Below are positions 37,039 through 46,562 of a stretch of 64,000 nt of DNA, one piece after another. Below the pieces are notes generated by a model. The model was not told the DNA's origin, made no database searches, and saw nothing but the letters and a program-made list of their open reading frames with translations. The stretch comes from an uncultured Blautia sp. (lineage in GTDB: Bacteria > Bacillota > Clostridia > Lachnospirales > Lachnospiraceae), in assembly GCA_946557785.1 (NCBI GenBank), contig CAMNTH010000009.1:1-64000 (forward strand), in the 5' to 3' direction. Numbering within the stretch: the first letter of the stretch is position 1; each line of letters opens with the position of its first letter. The position numbers were made by a program, and so were the translations under genes.

Positions 37039-37083
37039 CGTTTTCGTAAGTTTATTTTAATCTTTTCCGCACAAAAAAGCAAG
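37039..37083 (-). promoter_or_regulatory. LacI gene promoter with overlapping operator
   Basis: TTGCTT (37083-37078), 17 bases, TAAAAT (37060-37055). The predicted start falls inside TCGTTTTCGTAA (37039-37050), a 12-mer repeated exactly at 37416-37427 before the GH94 gene. An inverted repeat CGCACAAAAAA/TTTTTTGTGCG overlaps the -35 region. Confidence 0.7.
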
Positions 37084-37191
37084 TGTTTTTTTCATTTTTT
37101 TGTGCGTTTTGGATATTTTAGATTAATTGCACAAAACTATCTTTCTTTCTTTTTCTATTTTTTCATCCAATCCCGGAAAATTTGCCGCCAA

Positions 37192-37211
37192 TTTACGAAA
37201 CATTTCGTAAA
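37192..37211. promoter_or_regulatory. Candidate LacI-family operator
   Basis: TTTACGAAA-CA-TTTCGTAAA, an almost perfect 20-bp palindrome. Its half-site TTTCGTAA recurs at 37043-37050 and 37420-37427, so three copies span the divergent intergenic region and could support looping. A further short palindrome TTTTCGAAAA is at 37224-37233. Confidence 0.68.
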
Positions 37212-37330
37212 CATTACTAAACATTTTCGAAAAAAGCTTTGCCAGAGCATCATACTCTGAACTGCTCCTGCCATATCTATTATATTTTCCCCTGTTCCTT
37301 CTGCTTTTTTTCTTATATTAAGAAATTATA

Positions 37331-37359
37331 TTGATTTTTCTCTTTCTTTCCTATATACT
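37331..37359 (+). promoter_or_regulatory. GH94 gene promoter
   Basis: TTGATT (37331-37336), 17 bases, TATACT (37354-37359). The half-site at 37416-37427 lies about 50 bases into the transcript. Confidence 0.75.
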
Positions 37360-37490
37360 AATGGCAAGTGGATGCCCTGTTTTCCAACTTTTTTCATTAT
37401 TTTATCTTAACTCATTCGTTTTCGTAATTAAATTTTCTGTATTTTTCTAAACCATCGTTTTTATTATAAAATAATTCAGGAGGTTTCATT

Positions 37491-39926
37491 ATGAACTTCG
37501 GGCATTTTGATGATGCAGCAAAAGAATATGTGATTACTACCCCTAATACCCCCCTTCCATGGATCAACTATTTAGGCACTCAGGACTTTTTTACTCTGAT
37601 TTCCAATACCTGCGGAGGATATAGTTTTTACAAGGATGCCAAGCTTCTGCGCATCACACGCTACCGCTACAATTCCCTTCCGCTGGACTCCAACGGGAAG
37701 TATTACTATATTAATGACAATGGCACTATCTGGAATCCGGGAACTATGCCTTCCAAGACAGAGGTAGACTCTTATAAATGCCGCCACGGCCTTGGATACA
37801 GCCGTTTTTGTTCTTCTAAAAATGGTCTTAATGCTGATCTGCTGGCTTTTGTCCCGGTAGATGCCACCTGTGAGATCAACCACTTAAAACTAAAAAATAC
37901 TTCTGCAGAGGTAAAAAGCATTTCCCTTTTCTCCTATGTAGAGTTTTGTCTCTGGAACGCAGTAGACGATATGAACAACTTCCAGCGTAACTTAAGCATT
38001 GGCGAAGTGGAAATCGAAGGAAGCACCATTTATCACAAAACCGAATATCGTGAGCGCAGAAAGCACTACAGCTTCTTCAGCGTCAATACCCCTGTAGATG
38101 GTTTTGATACAAGCCGTGATATTTTCCTTGGCTACGGCAACGGCAATGCTTTTCCTGACGCAGTAAAAGAAAAAAAATGCCGCGGCTCCGTTGCAAGCGG
38201 CTGGTACCCCATTGCAAGCCATCAGATTGATATTATCCTTACTCCTGGTGAAGAAAAAGATTTTGTGTTTGTTCTTGGCTACTGCGAAAATCCGGAGGAT
38301 CAGAAATGGGAAGCTCCCGGTATTATCCGCAAGAACGGGGCTCATGAAATTTTAAGCCGCTTCTCCTCCTCTTCGCAGGTTGAGGCTGCTTTTGCACAAT
38401 TGAATGAATACTGGGATGCACTTCTTTCCAAATACGTAGTCAGCAGCAAAGACGGGCATGTTAACCGTATGGCAAATATCTGGAATCAGTACCAGTGTAT
38501 GGTTACCTTTAACATGTCTCGTTCCGCCTCCTACTACGAATCCGGTACCGGACGCGGTATGGGATTCCGTGACTCCTGTCAGGATCTTCTTGGTTTTGTT
38601 CATCTGATTCCTGAACGTGCCAGAGAGAGAATCCTGGACATTGCTGCTACCCAATTTGAAGATGGAAGCGCTTATCATCAGTACCAGCCTCTGACCAAAA
38701 AAGGCAATCTGGATATCGGAAGCGGTTTTAACGATGATCCCCTGTGGCTGATTGCTGCTGTAGCTGCCTATATCAAAGAATCCGGCGATTTCTCTATCCT
38801 TGATGAAATCGTTCCCTTTGACAACCAAATAGAAAAGGCACAGTCTCTGTTTGAGCACCTGTACCGTTCCTTCCATTATATTTGTACTCATTTAGGACCG
38901 CATAGGCTTCCCCTTATCGGCCGTGCAGACTGGAATGACTGCCTGAATCTGAACTGCTTCTCCAAAGAGCCTGGAGAACCCTTCCAAACTACAGGTCCTT
39001 CCGAAGGTCCTGTTGCAGAATCTGTATTTATTGCAGGAATGTTTGTAAAGTATGGAAAAGAATTTGCAGAAATCTGCTGCCGTCTTGGAAAAAAAGAACT
39101 GGAAAAAGAAGCTCTGGATGCTGTTGATCAAATGTATCAGGCGGTTTTAGACGCTGGCTGGGACGGCGAGTGGTTTGTCCGTGCATATGATGCCGAGTCT
39201 AAAAAGGTTGGTTCCAGGGAATGCAGGGAAGGCCAGATTTACATTGAGCCACAGGGCTTCTGCGTTATGGCCGGCATCGGTGTAAAGGAAGGTCTCGCAG
39301 AAAAAGCGCTGGATTCCGTAAAAGAACGTCTGGATACCAAATACGGTATCATGATCCTGCAGCCTGCTTATACACAGTACTATCTCAACCTTGGAGAAAT
39401 TTCTTCTTATCCTCCGGGATACAAAGAAAATGCCGGTATCTTCTGCCACAACAATCCATGGATCTCCATTGCGGAAACCAACATCGGCCGGGGCGACAGA
39501 GCCTTTGAGATTTACAGGAAAACATGCCCGTCCTATATTGAAAACATCAGTGATATCCACAGGACAGAGCCCTACGTTTATTCCCAGATGATCGCAGGAG
39601 CCGATGCTTTCTATCACGGAGAAGCGAAGAATAGCTGGCTGACCGGTACTGCTGCATGGACCTTTGTCAATGTATCCCAGGCAATCCTGGGCGTTCAGCC
39701 GGACTATGACGGATTGCGGATCGACCCATGTGTTCCTTCTGATTTCGGTGATTTCCAGTTGATCCGAAAATTCCGGGGTGCAACTTATTACATTGATGTA
39801 AAGAAGCCTGACGGCGTACAGAAAGGTGTTTCCAAGATTTCCGTAGACGGAAAAGAAATGGAAGGAAGCCTCATTCCATTGGAATCAGGCAAAACCGAAT
39901 ATCACGTAACTGTTTACATGGGATAA
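37491..39926 (+). CDS. Cellobiose phosphorylase (GH94)
   Basis: 811 residues, typical length. It cleaves cellobiose with phosphate to glucose and glucose-1-phosphate in the cytosol; there is no signal peptide. The N-terminal beta-sandwich ([40 protein letters not shown]) and helical-barrel catalytic domain match cellobiose phosphorylases closely, including [24 protein letters not shown], and [14 protein letters not shown], where the acid Asp sits. AGGAGG lies upstream. It is divergent from the LacI gene. A cellodextrin phosphorylase is less likely given length and motifs. Confidence 0.93.
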   Translation: MNFGHFDDAAKEYVITTPNTPLPWINYLGTQDFFTLISNTCGGYSFYKDAKLLRITRYRYNSLPLDSNGKYYYINDNGTIWNPGTMPSKTEVDSYKCRHGLGYSRFCSSKNGLNADLLAFVPVDATCEINHLKLKNTSAEVKSISLFSYVEFCLWNAVDDMNNFQRNLSIGEVEIEGSTIYHKTEYRERRKHYSFFSVNTPVDGFDTSRDIFLGYGNGNAFPDAVKEKKCRGSVASGWYPIASHQIDIILTPGEEKDFVFVLGYCENPEDQKWEAPGIIRKNGAHEILSRFSSSSQVEAAFAQLNEYWDALLSKYVVSSKDGHVNRMANIWNQYQCMVTFNMSRSASYYESGTGRGMGFRDSCQDLLGFVHLIPERARERILDIAATQFEDGSAYHQYQPLTKKGNLDIGSGFNDDPLWLIAAVAAYIKESGDFSILDEIVPFDNQIEKAQSLFEHLYRSFHYICTHLGPHRLPLIGRADWNDCLNLNCFSKEPGEPFQTTGPSEGPVAESVFIAGMFVKYGKEFAEICCRLGKKELEKEALDAVDQMYQAVLDAGWDGEWFVRAYDAESKKVGSRECREGQIYIEPQGFCVMAGIGVKEGLAEKALDSVKERLDTKYGIMILQPAYTQYYLNLGEISSYPPGYKENAGIFCHNNPWISIAETNIGRGDRAFEIYRKTCPSYIENISDIHRTEPYVYSQMIAGADAFYHGEAKNSWLTGTAAWTFVNVSQAILGVQPDYDGLRIDPCVPSDFGDFQLIRKFRGATYYIDVKKPDGVQKGVSKISVDGKEMEGSLIPLESGKTEYHVTVYMG

Positions 39927-39950
39927 ATTCTGAAAGAATATACTAATAAG

Positions 39951-39989
39951 AAGGGCTTGCGCTGACTTTACAGGTCAGCGCAAGCCCTT
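39951..39989. terminator. Bidirectional terminator between GH94 and pstB genes
   Basis: AAGGGCTTGCGCTGAC (39951-39966) and its exact complement (39974-39989) around a seven-base loop; a 16-bp stem between convergent genes. The T-tract is only CTTCTTCC. Confidence 0.88.
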
Positions 39990-40021
39990 CTTCCGACTGA
40001 AGTTTAAAATGTGCTGCCATA

Positions 40022-40780
40022 TTAACCAAATCTCCCTGTAATGTAATTCTCCGTACGCTTATCCCGTGGCATGGAAAACAGCTTATCTGTATTGTCAAAC
40101 TCCACGATCTCCCCCAGTAGGAAGAAAGCGGTTCTATCAGAAATACGGGTGGCCTGCTGCATATTGTGTGTCACCATTACAATGGTGTAGTTTTTTTTCA
40201 GTTCCAGCGCCAGTTCCTCAATCTTGAAAGTAGAAATGGGATCCAGCGCCGAGGTGGGTTCATCCATAAGCAGAACTTCAGGCTGCACAGCCAGAGCCCG
40301 GGCAATGCACAGTCTCTGCTGCTGCCCGCCGGACATCCCCAGGGCACTTTTTTTCAAGCGATCCTTCACCTCATCCCATACAGCTGCGTCCCGCAGAGAT
40401 TTTTCCACAATTTCATCCAGACGGGCTTTGGAACGAATTCCGTGTGTCCTGGGGCCATATGCAATGTTGTCATAAATACTCATAGGAAAGGGATTTGGTT
40501 TCTGAAACACCATGCCAACCCTCTTCCGAAGCAGGTTCACGTCCATATTTCCGTAAATATCCTCTCCATCCAGAAGTACCCTTCCCGTAATCACGCAGCT
40601 TTCCACCAGATCGTTCATACGGTTCAGAGACTTTAAAAAAGTAGATTTTCCGCAGCCGCTTGGCCCGATAAAAGCTGTAATCTCCTTCTTCGGAATGTTG
40701 ATATTGATATTTTTCAAAGCGCGGAAAGAGCCGTAATGGAGTTCCATATTTTCCACGCTGATTTTTGTCGTCTCGTCCAT
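40022..40780 (-). CDS. pstB: Phosphate ABC transporter ATP-binding protein
   Basis: 252 residues. Walker [10 protein letters not shown], signature [15 protein letters not shown], Walker [14 protein letters not shown] and the switch His in MVTHNMQQ are all present; [12 protein letters not shown] and [13 protein letters not shown] are PstB-specific. It powers the PstCA channel. It starts six bases after pstA. No phoU follows, which is unusual for pst operons. Confidence 0.96.
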   Translation of the reverse strand: MDETTKISVENMELHYGSFRALKNININIPKKEITAFIGPSGCGKSTFLKSLNRMNDLVESCVITGRVLLDGEDIYGNMDVNLLRKRVGMVFQKPNPFPMSIYDNIAYGPRTHGIRSKARLDEIVEKSLRDAAVWDEVKDRLKKSALGMSGGQQQRLCIARALAVQPEVLLMDEPTSALDPISTFKIEELALELKKNYTIVMVTHNMQQATRISDRTAFFLLGEIVEFDNTDKLFSMPRDKRTENYITGRFG

Positions 40781-40786
40781 AATGAA

Positions 40787-41701
40787 TCATCCTTTCCCAA
40801 TTTTTCTGGCAATCATTCCGGAAATGCCATTGACCACAAGCACAAACAGCAAAATCACAACAGCAGTGGCCGATGCCTGATTCATATGCAGGCCTTCGCT
40901 GGACAGCACGTACATATGAAGTGCCAGAGTCCGACCGGAACCCATAAGACTTTTGGGTACCGCAGCCACAGTACCTGCTGTGTAAATCAAGGCTGCTGTC
41001 TCTCCTACCACCCGTCCGATAGCCAGGATCACACCTGCCAGGATCCCTGGAACTGCTGAGGGGAGCACAATGGTGAAAATGGTGCGAAGCTTTCCTGCAC
41101 CCAGACCGAAACTTGCCTCCCTGTAAGAATCCGGCACAGATTTCAAAGCCTCCTCTGCAGTACGCAGAATCAGCGGAAGAACCATGATGACCATGGTAAA
41201 AGCTCCGGAAAGAAGGCTCAGTCCCCATTGCAGCGTTACCACAAAAAACAGCATACCGAAAAGTCCGTATACGATCGAAGGAATGCCGGAAAGTGTCTCA
41301 GCAGTAATACGTATCACTTTCATAAACCGGCTCCCTTTCTTTACATATTCCACCAGATAAATGGCCGCGAAAATCCCAATGGGTGCCGCAAGCAAAACAG
41401 CAACCATCGTCATGATAAGAGTATTGATCAGCGAAGGTACCAGGGATACATTCTCCGAGGTATATACCGGGCTGAACAAATCCATGTTCAAATAGGGAAT
41501 TCCTTTTACAAGGATATAAATGATCAAAAACGCCAGCATGGCAAAGGTCAGCATGGCCGCAGCCACCACCAGCAGCGCCAGTAGTCTGGAGCCAAGATGT
41601 CCCTGATAGGTTTGCAGCCGAATGCCCATGGAAAACGCATTTTTCTTTTCGGCCTCTTTGTTTCCTTCCCAAACTGCACTTGTCTCAATCTGCATGTTCA
41701 T
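40787..41701 (-). CDS. pstA: Phosphate ABC transporter permease PstA
   Basis: 304 residues, six membrane helices after a ~30-residue cytoplasmic tail. The permease loop EEALKSVPDSYREASFGLGAGKLRT matches PstA. Its start overlaps the end of pstC by 17 bases, indicating coupled translation. Confidence 0.94.
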   Translation of the reverse strand: MNMQIETSAVWEGNKEAEKKNAFSMGIRLQTYQGHLGSRLLALLVVAAAMLTFAMLAFLIIYILVKGIPYLNMDLFSPVYTSENVSLVPSLINTLIMTMVAVLLAAPIGIFAAIYLVEYVKKGSRFMKVIRITAETLSGIPSIVYGLFGMLFFVVTLQWGLSLLSGAFTMVIMVLPLILRTAEEALKSVPDSYREASFGLGAGKLRTIFTIVLPSAVPGILAGVILAIGRVVGETAALIYTAGTVAAVPKSLMGSGRTLALHMYVLSSEGLHMNQASATAVVILLFVLVVNGISGMIARKIGKG

Positions 41702-42542
41702 TCCTCCTGTTCAGCAGAGAAAGGCTTACGTTGATGATTAGACTAAAAACAAACAGCACTGCTGCCGTTGCGATCAGACTTTCTCTGTGAATTCCAGACG
41801 CATAGCCCATCTCTGTTACGATATTAGCAGTCATGGTCCGAACGCCTTTCAAAATCCCCTGCGGCATTCTTGGCTGGTTTCCTGCCACCATGATCACAGC
41901 CATGGTTTCTCCGATGGCACGGCCGATTCCCAAGACCACCCCTGCCAGAATTCCCGACTTTGCTGCAGGAAGCACTACAAAAAGAATGCTCCGTTCTCTG
42001 GTAGCTCCCAAAGCCAGAGATCCCTCATAGTAACTTTCCGGCACGCTTCGAATCGCAGACTCTGTTACACCGATCATGGTTGGCAGAATCATCATGCCCA
42101 AAAGCAGGGAAGCCGCCAGCATACTGCTTCCCGTTCCTCCGAAAAGCCTGCGGATCAAAGGCACCAAAAGAATTAAGCCAAAGAAACCATATACTATAGA
42201 AGGAACTCCTGCCATTAATTCAATACCGGATTTTAGTAGTCCGTAAATTTTCTTTGGGCAGTATCGCGCCATGAATACCGAAGTAAATACCCCAATGGGA
42301 ACCCCCATAAGAATCGCTCCGCCAGTGACGTAAATGCTGGCCACGATCATGGGAAAGATTCCGTAAATTCCATTAGAGGGCCTCCAAACCTTTCCAAATA
42401 AAAACTTCACCGACCCAATCTTTCCAATTGCCGGAAGCCCGTTTGCGAACAGGAAAAAGCAAATAAGGAATACCGCCAGTACCGAAGTACAAGCTGCAAT
42501 CATAAATATGAGCTTCATCCCCTTTTCTTTAATATGGCTCAT
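41685..42542 (-). CDS. pstC: Phosphate ABC transporter permease PstC
   Basis: 285 residues, six membrane helices; loop TESAIRSVPESYYEGSLALGATRERSI and the FGKVWRPSNGIYGIFPMI motif after helix 1 are typical of PstC. It lies 22 bases after pstS. Confidence 0.94.
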   Translation of the reverse strand: MSHIKEKGMKLIFMIAACTSVLAVFLICFFLFANGLPAIGKIGSVKFLFGKVWRPSNGIYGIFPMIVASIYVTGGAILMGVPIGVFTSVFMARYCPKKIYGLLKSGIELMAGVPSIVYGFFGLILLVPLIRRLFGGTGSSMLAASLLLGMMILPTMIGVTESAIRSVPESYYEGSLALGATRERSILFVVLPAAKSGILAGVVLGIGRAIGETMAVIMVAGNQPRMPQGILKGVRTMTANIVTEMGYASGIHRESLIATAAVLFVFSLIINVSLSLLNRRNEHAD

Positions 42543-42564
42543 AATGATATCCTTTCCTTTGCAT

Positions 42565-43425
42565 TTACTTTACAAGTTCTTCCCACTCTGTGGCCTCACC
42601 GGTAAAGATTGCCTTAACCTGTTCGCTTGTCATGTCTTCCAGCTCATTGGTATTGTTTACGATCACTGCGATTCCGTCGATTGCGATTACCTGGCTGGTT
42701 ATTTCCTGTTGTTCCTCTTCCGGCTTCAGCTCACGGGAAGCCATCCCGATATCACACACACCTTCAATTGCAGAAGTTATTCCTGTGGTGGAATCGCTCT
42801 GCTGTACTTCTACTGTCACATCAGAATTCAGTTTCTCATAGGCCTCTTTCAGTTTCTCCATTACCGGTGCTACAGAGGAGGAACCTGAAACCACGATGGT
42901 GCCTGCAGCGTTTCCTCCCTCATATGCCGGAGCCTCCGTGTCCTTTTTGATGTAACCGTTATCCTCAATCACCTGCTGGCCCTCAGCACTCATGATAAAG
43001 TTAATGAAATCCCGGGCGCTGTCGCTTACCTCTTTTCCCGTCACAATGTTAAAAGGACGTGAAACCTTATATGTATCGTTGGCCACGTTCTCAGCCTTTG
43101 CCTCTGCACCATCGATTTTCAGAGTCTTTACGGTATCGTTCAAGGAGCCCAGGGAAATATAGCCAATGGCGTTTTCATCCCCTGCTACGGTAGTCATCAT
43201 TACAGAAGTGCTGTTGGTAATGCTTGCATCCAGTGTGGTCATATCCACCTTTTCGCCGTCTGTCTCTTCCTGCACACCGAACAGCTCAATAAAAGCGCCA
43301 CGGGTACCGGAGCCCTCCTCACGGGAAACAACGTTGATCGTTCCGCTTGCTGCATTTACTGTGCCTGCCAATGCTGTAGTCCCCATAATTGCTGTACATA
43401 ACATCACTGCAATTTTTTTCTTCAT
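42565..43425 (-). CDS. pstS: Phosphate-binding protein PstS, circularly permuted
   Basis: 286 residues from the ATG at 43425 (AAAGGAG upstream). A signal peptide (residues 1-26) lacks a proper lipobox. The mature part opens with what is normally the second half of PstS (GTINVVSREEGSGTRGAFIE to FINFIMSAEGQQVIEDNGYI, residues 28-159) and then continues with what is normally the first half (GTIVVSGSSSVAPVMEKLKE, SDSTTGITSAIEG, ASRELKPEE, DMTSEQVKAIFTGEATEWEE, residues 175-286). Both phosphate-contact segments, SGTRG and GSSSVAP, are kept. It is followed by pstC, so its role as the Pst receptor is secure. Confidence 0.92.
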   Translation of the reverse strand: MKKKIAVMLCTAIMGTTALAGTVNAASGTINVVSREEGSGTRGAFIELFGVQEETDGEKVDMTTLDASITNSTSVMMTTVAGDENAIGYISLGSLNDTVKTLKIDGAEAKAENVANDTYKVSRPFNIVTGKEVSDSARDFINFIMSAEGQQVIEDNGYIKKDTEAPAYEGGNAAGTIVVSGSSSVAPVMEKLKEAYEKLNSDVTVEVQQSDSTTGITSAIEGVCDIGMASRELKPEEEQQEITSQVIAIDGIAVIVNNTNELEDMTSEQVKAIFTGEATEWEELVK

Positions 43426-43475
43426 TATTTTTTCTCCTTTATCTTCTTTTTCTAATTGCCTTATTGACAAGCTTG

Positions 43476-43530
43476 ATTATAGAAGGGCAATGTTAAATGT
43501 AAAACCATGAATCTGTAAAATGTCCGTAAA
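43476..43530 (-). promoter_or_regulatory. pst promoter with Pho-box-like repeats
   Basis: TTTACA (43503-43498), 16 bases, TATAAT (43481-43476). TTTAACA, TTTTACA, TTTTACA and TTTACGG elements recur between 43530 and 43491 on the minus strand, resembling the TTAACA-type repeats bound by PhoP in Gram-positives, though spacing is irregular. Confidence 0.6.
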
Positions 43531-43570
43531 AAAGAAGCTGCTGCAAAGGCAGGTAAGCCCTTGCAACAGC
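43527..43570 (-). terminator. Terminator after the GtrA-like gene
   Basis: GCTGTTGCAAGGGC / GCCTTTGCAGCAGC on the minus strand (43570-43537), six-base loop, then TTCTTTTTT. It insulates pstSCAB from the GH3-GtrA operon. Confidence 0.9.
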
Positions 43571-43591
43571 CCCAAACATCCACCGGCATTC

Positions 43592-44146
43592 TCAATGGTC
43601 TGATTTCAGTTTCTCAGGAAAAATAGCCTTATTTACGAAGAAAAATATAATCATAGACACACCGCCATTAAGCACTGTTGTACCAATATTATAGATAAAA
43701 TCCGGCACAAGAAGACCGGCTACTGCAACCCAGATACAATTGATGGAATTTACAATACAGGTTATCACGCAAAATGCAGCAGTATACCATGCAATCTGTT
43801 TGCCTGTATTCCCATGGCTGCGGAATACAAAGAGCTTCTGTATTGGAAAATTAATACATTCTCCAATTACCATTGCAGTCATATACGCCATAAAATATGC
43901 AAGGCCCCCATGTGCCTGATCATATCCCAGGATATTCCACTGGAATGTCTCTCCAAACAATGTTGCCGGAATTCCCGGCCAGCCAAAAGATCTGTCTCCC
44001 ATTCCGGCAAATGCATACGGGAGAAACTGAAGCATAATATATTTCAGAACTGTGATTATATTTGAGACAATAACAAACAGTCCGCCTTCTCTTACCCATT
44101 TAGCAAGCTTCGGATTTTTTGTCTCAAAGGCTTTCCATATATTCAT
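43592..44146 (-). CDS. GtrA-like membrane protein
   Basis: 184 residues with four predicted helices (GLFVIVSNIITVLKYIMLQF, LAYFMAYMTAMVIGECINFP, WYTAAFCVITCIVNSINCIW, GTTVLNGGVSMIIFFFVNKA) and the F-x-x-QKLFVFR signature of GtrA-family proteins, which take part in moving lipid-linked sugars or in cell-envelope polysaccharide synthesis. It lies 13 bases after a GH3 gene and ends at a strong terminator, so is cotranscribed with beta-glucosidases; the reason is unclear. Confidence 0.82.
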   Translation of the reverse strand: MNIWKAFETKNPKLAKWVREGGLFVIVSNIITVLKYIMLQFLPYAFAGMGDRSFGWPGIPATLFGETFQWNILGYDQAHGGLAYFMAYMTAMVIGECINFPIQKLFVFRSHGNTGKQIAWYTAAFCVITCIVNSINCIWVAVAGLLVPDFIYNIGTTVLNGGVSMIIFFFVNKAIFPEKLKSDH

Positions 44147-44159
44147 TTTCTGCTGCCTC

Positions 44160-46511
44160 CTATTTCATGTTCTTCAACAAAGCTTCGTACTTTCTATTTG
44201 CCCTTGCATTCCGGAAAAATCCGCCGATCAATCCTGCCGCTCCACGGAAAAAGTGTCCGTTGGCAACAGTTACAATGGACTCAGTCATTTCCCTGGAAAC
44301 CATACCTGCAGTCATCTTACTGATTGCCCTGAACGGCATATTGTAAATAAAGAGAGTATTCAAATCCGGCACCCCCTTTTCCACTGCTTTGTCCAGCTTT
44401 TTCTGCAAAATCTTATACACAAGACGGCAGATACCGCTCCTGGCATATTTCATCTGGCAAAGTGCATCATTGATATTAAGAGGTCCAACCTTTTCCTCTG
44501 GAAGAATATCTCCGTAGAACAGTTGAAATTCTTCATAATGAACATTTCGAACAAGCCCGGATTTATAGCTTGGAAGCTTTTCAATATCATAGGGAAGTTT
44601 CTCCGTTGTGCCCTGCTTCTCCATCTCTGCACAAAGTCTGATGTCTGCACTGGAGGCACCGATCATAATGGTATAAGTACCGCCTTCTACCTCCCACTGA
44701 TTAGTTTTGGTGTTAAAATAGCGGAAGGTTTTATCATCAAATCCAATCTCAACCTCTTTCGATTCTCCGGCTTCCAGCCATACCTTTACAAAACCTTTCA
44801 GCTCTTTTTTTGGTCTGACAAGCTTTGACTCCTTCTTTCCTACATATAACTGAGCAATTTCTGCACCCGAATAAATTCCTGTATTGGTAATGGTAAAGCG
44901 TACGCCTTCGTTTGTAAATATCAGAGAATCATAAGCAAATGCCGTATAGGAAAGGCCATATCCAAAGGGGAACTGTACTGGAATATCTGCTGTATCATAG
45001 TACCGATAACCGATAAATGGCCCCTCCCTATACTGAAGATTTCTGTATTTTTCATCTGCATAATTGAACATGGAGCAATCTGCATAAGCAAAAGGATAAG
45101 ATTCCGCCAGTTTTCCTGACGGTACCTCTTTTCCTGTAATAAGGTCAAGTAGCGCACTTGCACCTGCCTGGCCGGTAAGGTATCCATGAAGAAGCGCTGT
45201 CAGCTTATCCAGCCAGGGCATTTTTACTGCGGAACCTGCAGACATCACACCAACCATATTGGAATTTTGAGCTGCCAGCTCTTCCAGTTCTTTGATCTGA
45301 TATTCCGGAATATCCATAGAGGTTCTGTCAGCACCCTCAGATTCTGCAATTTCATCCAGTCCGAAGAAGAACAGCACCACATGTGCTTCTTTTGTATCAT
45401 CCACAACCTGCAGATTATATTTTTTAATCTCCTGGGCAATTGTCTCTACTTTTGTAGCATTTACCTGTGAAGAACCTGCACCCTGATATCTCGGCTTATT
45501 CACAAATGGTCCGCGCAGTGCAACCTTTGTTCCGTCTTTCAAAGGAAGGATTCCTCTTTCGTTTTTCAAAAGTACGGCACTATCCACTGCTGCCTGATGT
45601 GCTATTCTATGATGCGCTTCTTTATCGAAATCCTTTTGCTCATTCTCTTTAAAATAAATTGCAGCCTGGATAATCGGCGCGATTGCCCGGTCAATTTCCT
45701 CTTCGGTAATTTTACCCAGCTTCAGATCTGCAAGCAAGTCTCTGGCAGAATCCAGACCCGGGTTGGGCATTTCCACATTAGACTGACATTTCACCCCTTC
45801 GGTATGGTTATTGCTGGCACCCCAGTCAGTAACTACAATTCCATCAAATCCCCATTCATTTCTCAGAATGTCTACCAGTAAATGCTCATTCTCGTTTGCA
45901 TACTGCCCATTGACTTCATTATAAGAAGACATGATGGACTTTGCCTTTCCTTCTTTTACTGCGATCTCAAAAGCAGTCAGATAAATTTCCCGGAGAGTTC
46001 TCTCATCCACTACGGCATTCATAGCCATACGACGGCATTCTCTGGAATTTACTGCAAAATGCTTCGGGCATGCGTACACATGTTTACTCTGGATTCCTCT
46101 CACATAGGCTGCTGCCATTTTTCCTGCAAGAATGGGATCCTCTGAAAAATATTCAAAGTTTCTTCCACACAGAGGAGAACGTTTCATATTCAGTCCTGGT
46201 CCAAGAACTACATTCACCCCTTGCGCAACAGCCTCTTTTCCCAGAGCTTCACCGATTTTTTCGCCAATGCCCGGGTTCCAGCTATTGGCAGTTGTGGCAG
46301 CAGTAGGAAAGCAGGTTGCAGGAAGAGAGGCATTCAGCCCCAGGTGATCCCCGGCTCCTTCCTGGCGGCGCAGACCGTGAGGACCGTCTGAAAATGTAAT
46401 GGAATCAACTTCAAGTCTTGGAATATCTCTTGATTCCCACTCATTTTTTCCGCTTAACAGAGCTGCTTTTTCTTCTATTTTAAGTTTTGAAATAATATCC
46501 TTTACGTTCAT
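44160..46511 (-). CDS. GH3 beta-glucosidase, cytosolic
   Basis: 783 residues, no signal peptide. Order is GH3_N (SDGPHGLRRQ, GRNFEYFSEDP, KHFAVNSRE, nucleophile Asp in IVVTDWGASNN near residue 225), GH3_C (ALRGPFVNKPRYQGAGSSQVN), then a fibronectin-III-like domain (EIAQLYVGKKES, ELKGFVKV). A further ~120-residue C-terminal extension of unknown fold ends in basic helices. It should release glucose from imported beta-glucosides or aryl glucosides. It is in an operon between the membrane GH3 and the GtrA-like gene. Confidence 0.93.
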   Translation of the reverse strand: MNVKDIISKLKIEEKAALLSGKNEWESRDIPRLEVDSITFSDGPHGLRRQEGAGDHLGLNASLPATCFPTAATTANSWNPGIGEKIGEALGKEAVAQGVNVVLGPGLNMKRSPLCGRNFEYFSEDPILAGKMAAAYVRGIQSKHVYACPKHFAVNSRECRRMAMNAVVDERTLREIYLTAFEIAVKEGKAKSIMSSYNEVNGQYANENEHLLVDILRNEWGFDGIVVTDWGASNNHTEGVKCQSNVEMPNPGLDSARDLLADLKLGKITEEEIDRAIAPIIQAAIYFKENEQKDFDKEAHHRIAHQAAVDSAVLLKNERGILPLKDGTKVALRGPFVNKPRYQGAGSSQVNATKVETIAQEIKKYNLQVVDDTKEAHVVLFFFGLDEIAESEGADRTSMDIPEYQIKELEELAAQNSNMVGVMSAGSAVKMPWLDKLTALLHGYLTGQAGASALLDLITGKEVPSGKLAESYPFAYADCSMFNYADEKYRNLQYREGPFIGYRYYDTADIPVQFPFGYGLSYTAFAYDSLIFTNEGVRFTITNTGIYSGAEIAQLYVGKKESKLVRPKKELKGFVKVWLEAGESKEVEIGFDDKTFRYFNTKTNQWEVEGGTYTIMIGASSADIRLCAEMEKQGTTEKLPYDIEKLPSYKSGLVRNVHYEEFQLFYGDILPEEKVGPLNINDALCQMKYARSGICRLVYKILQKKLDKAVEKGVPDLNTLFIYNMPFRAISKMTAGMVSREMTESIVTVANGHFFRGAAGLIGGFFRNARANRKYEALLKNMK

Positions 46512-46562
46512 TTATTCCTCCATTCTTCTTGCGGAGCTGTGGTACTTCTGCGATAAAAAAAC

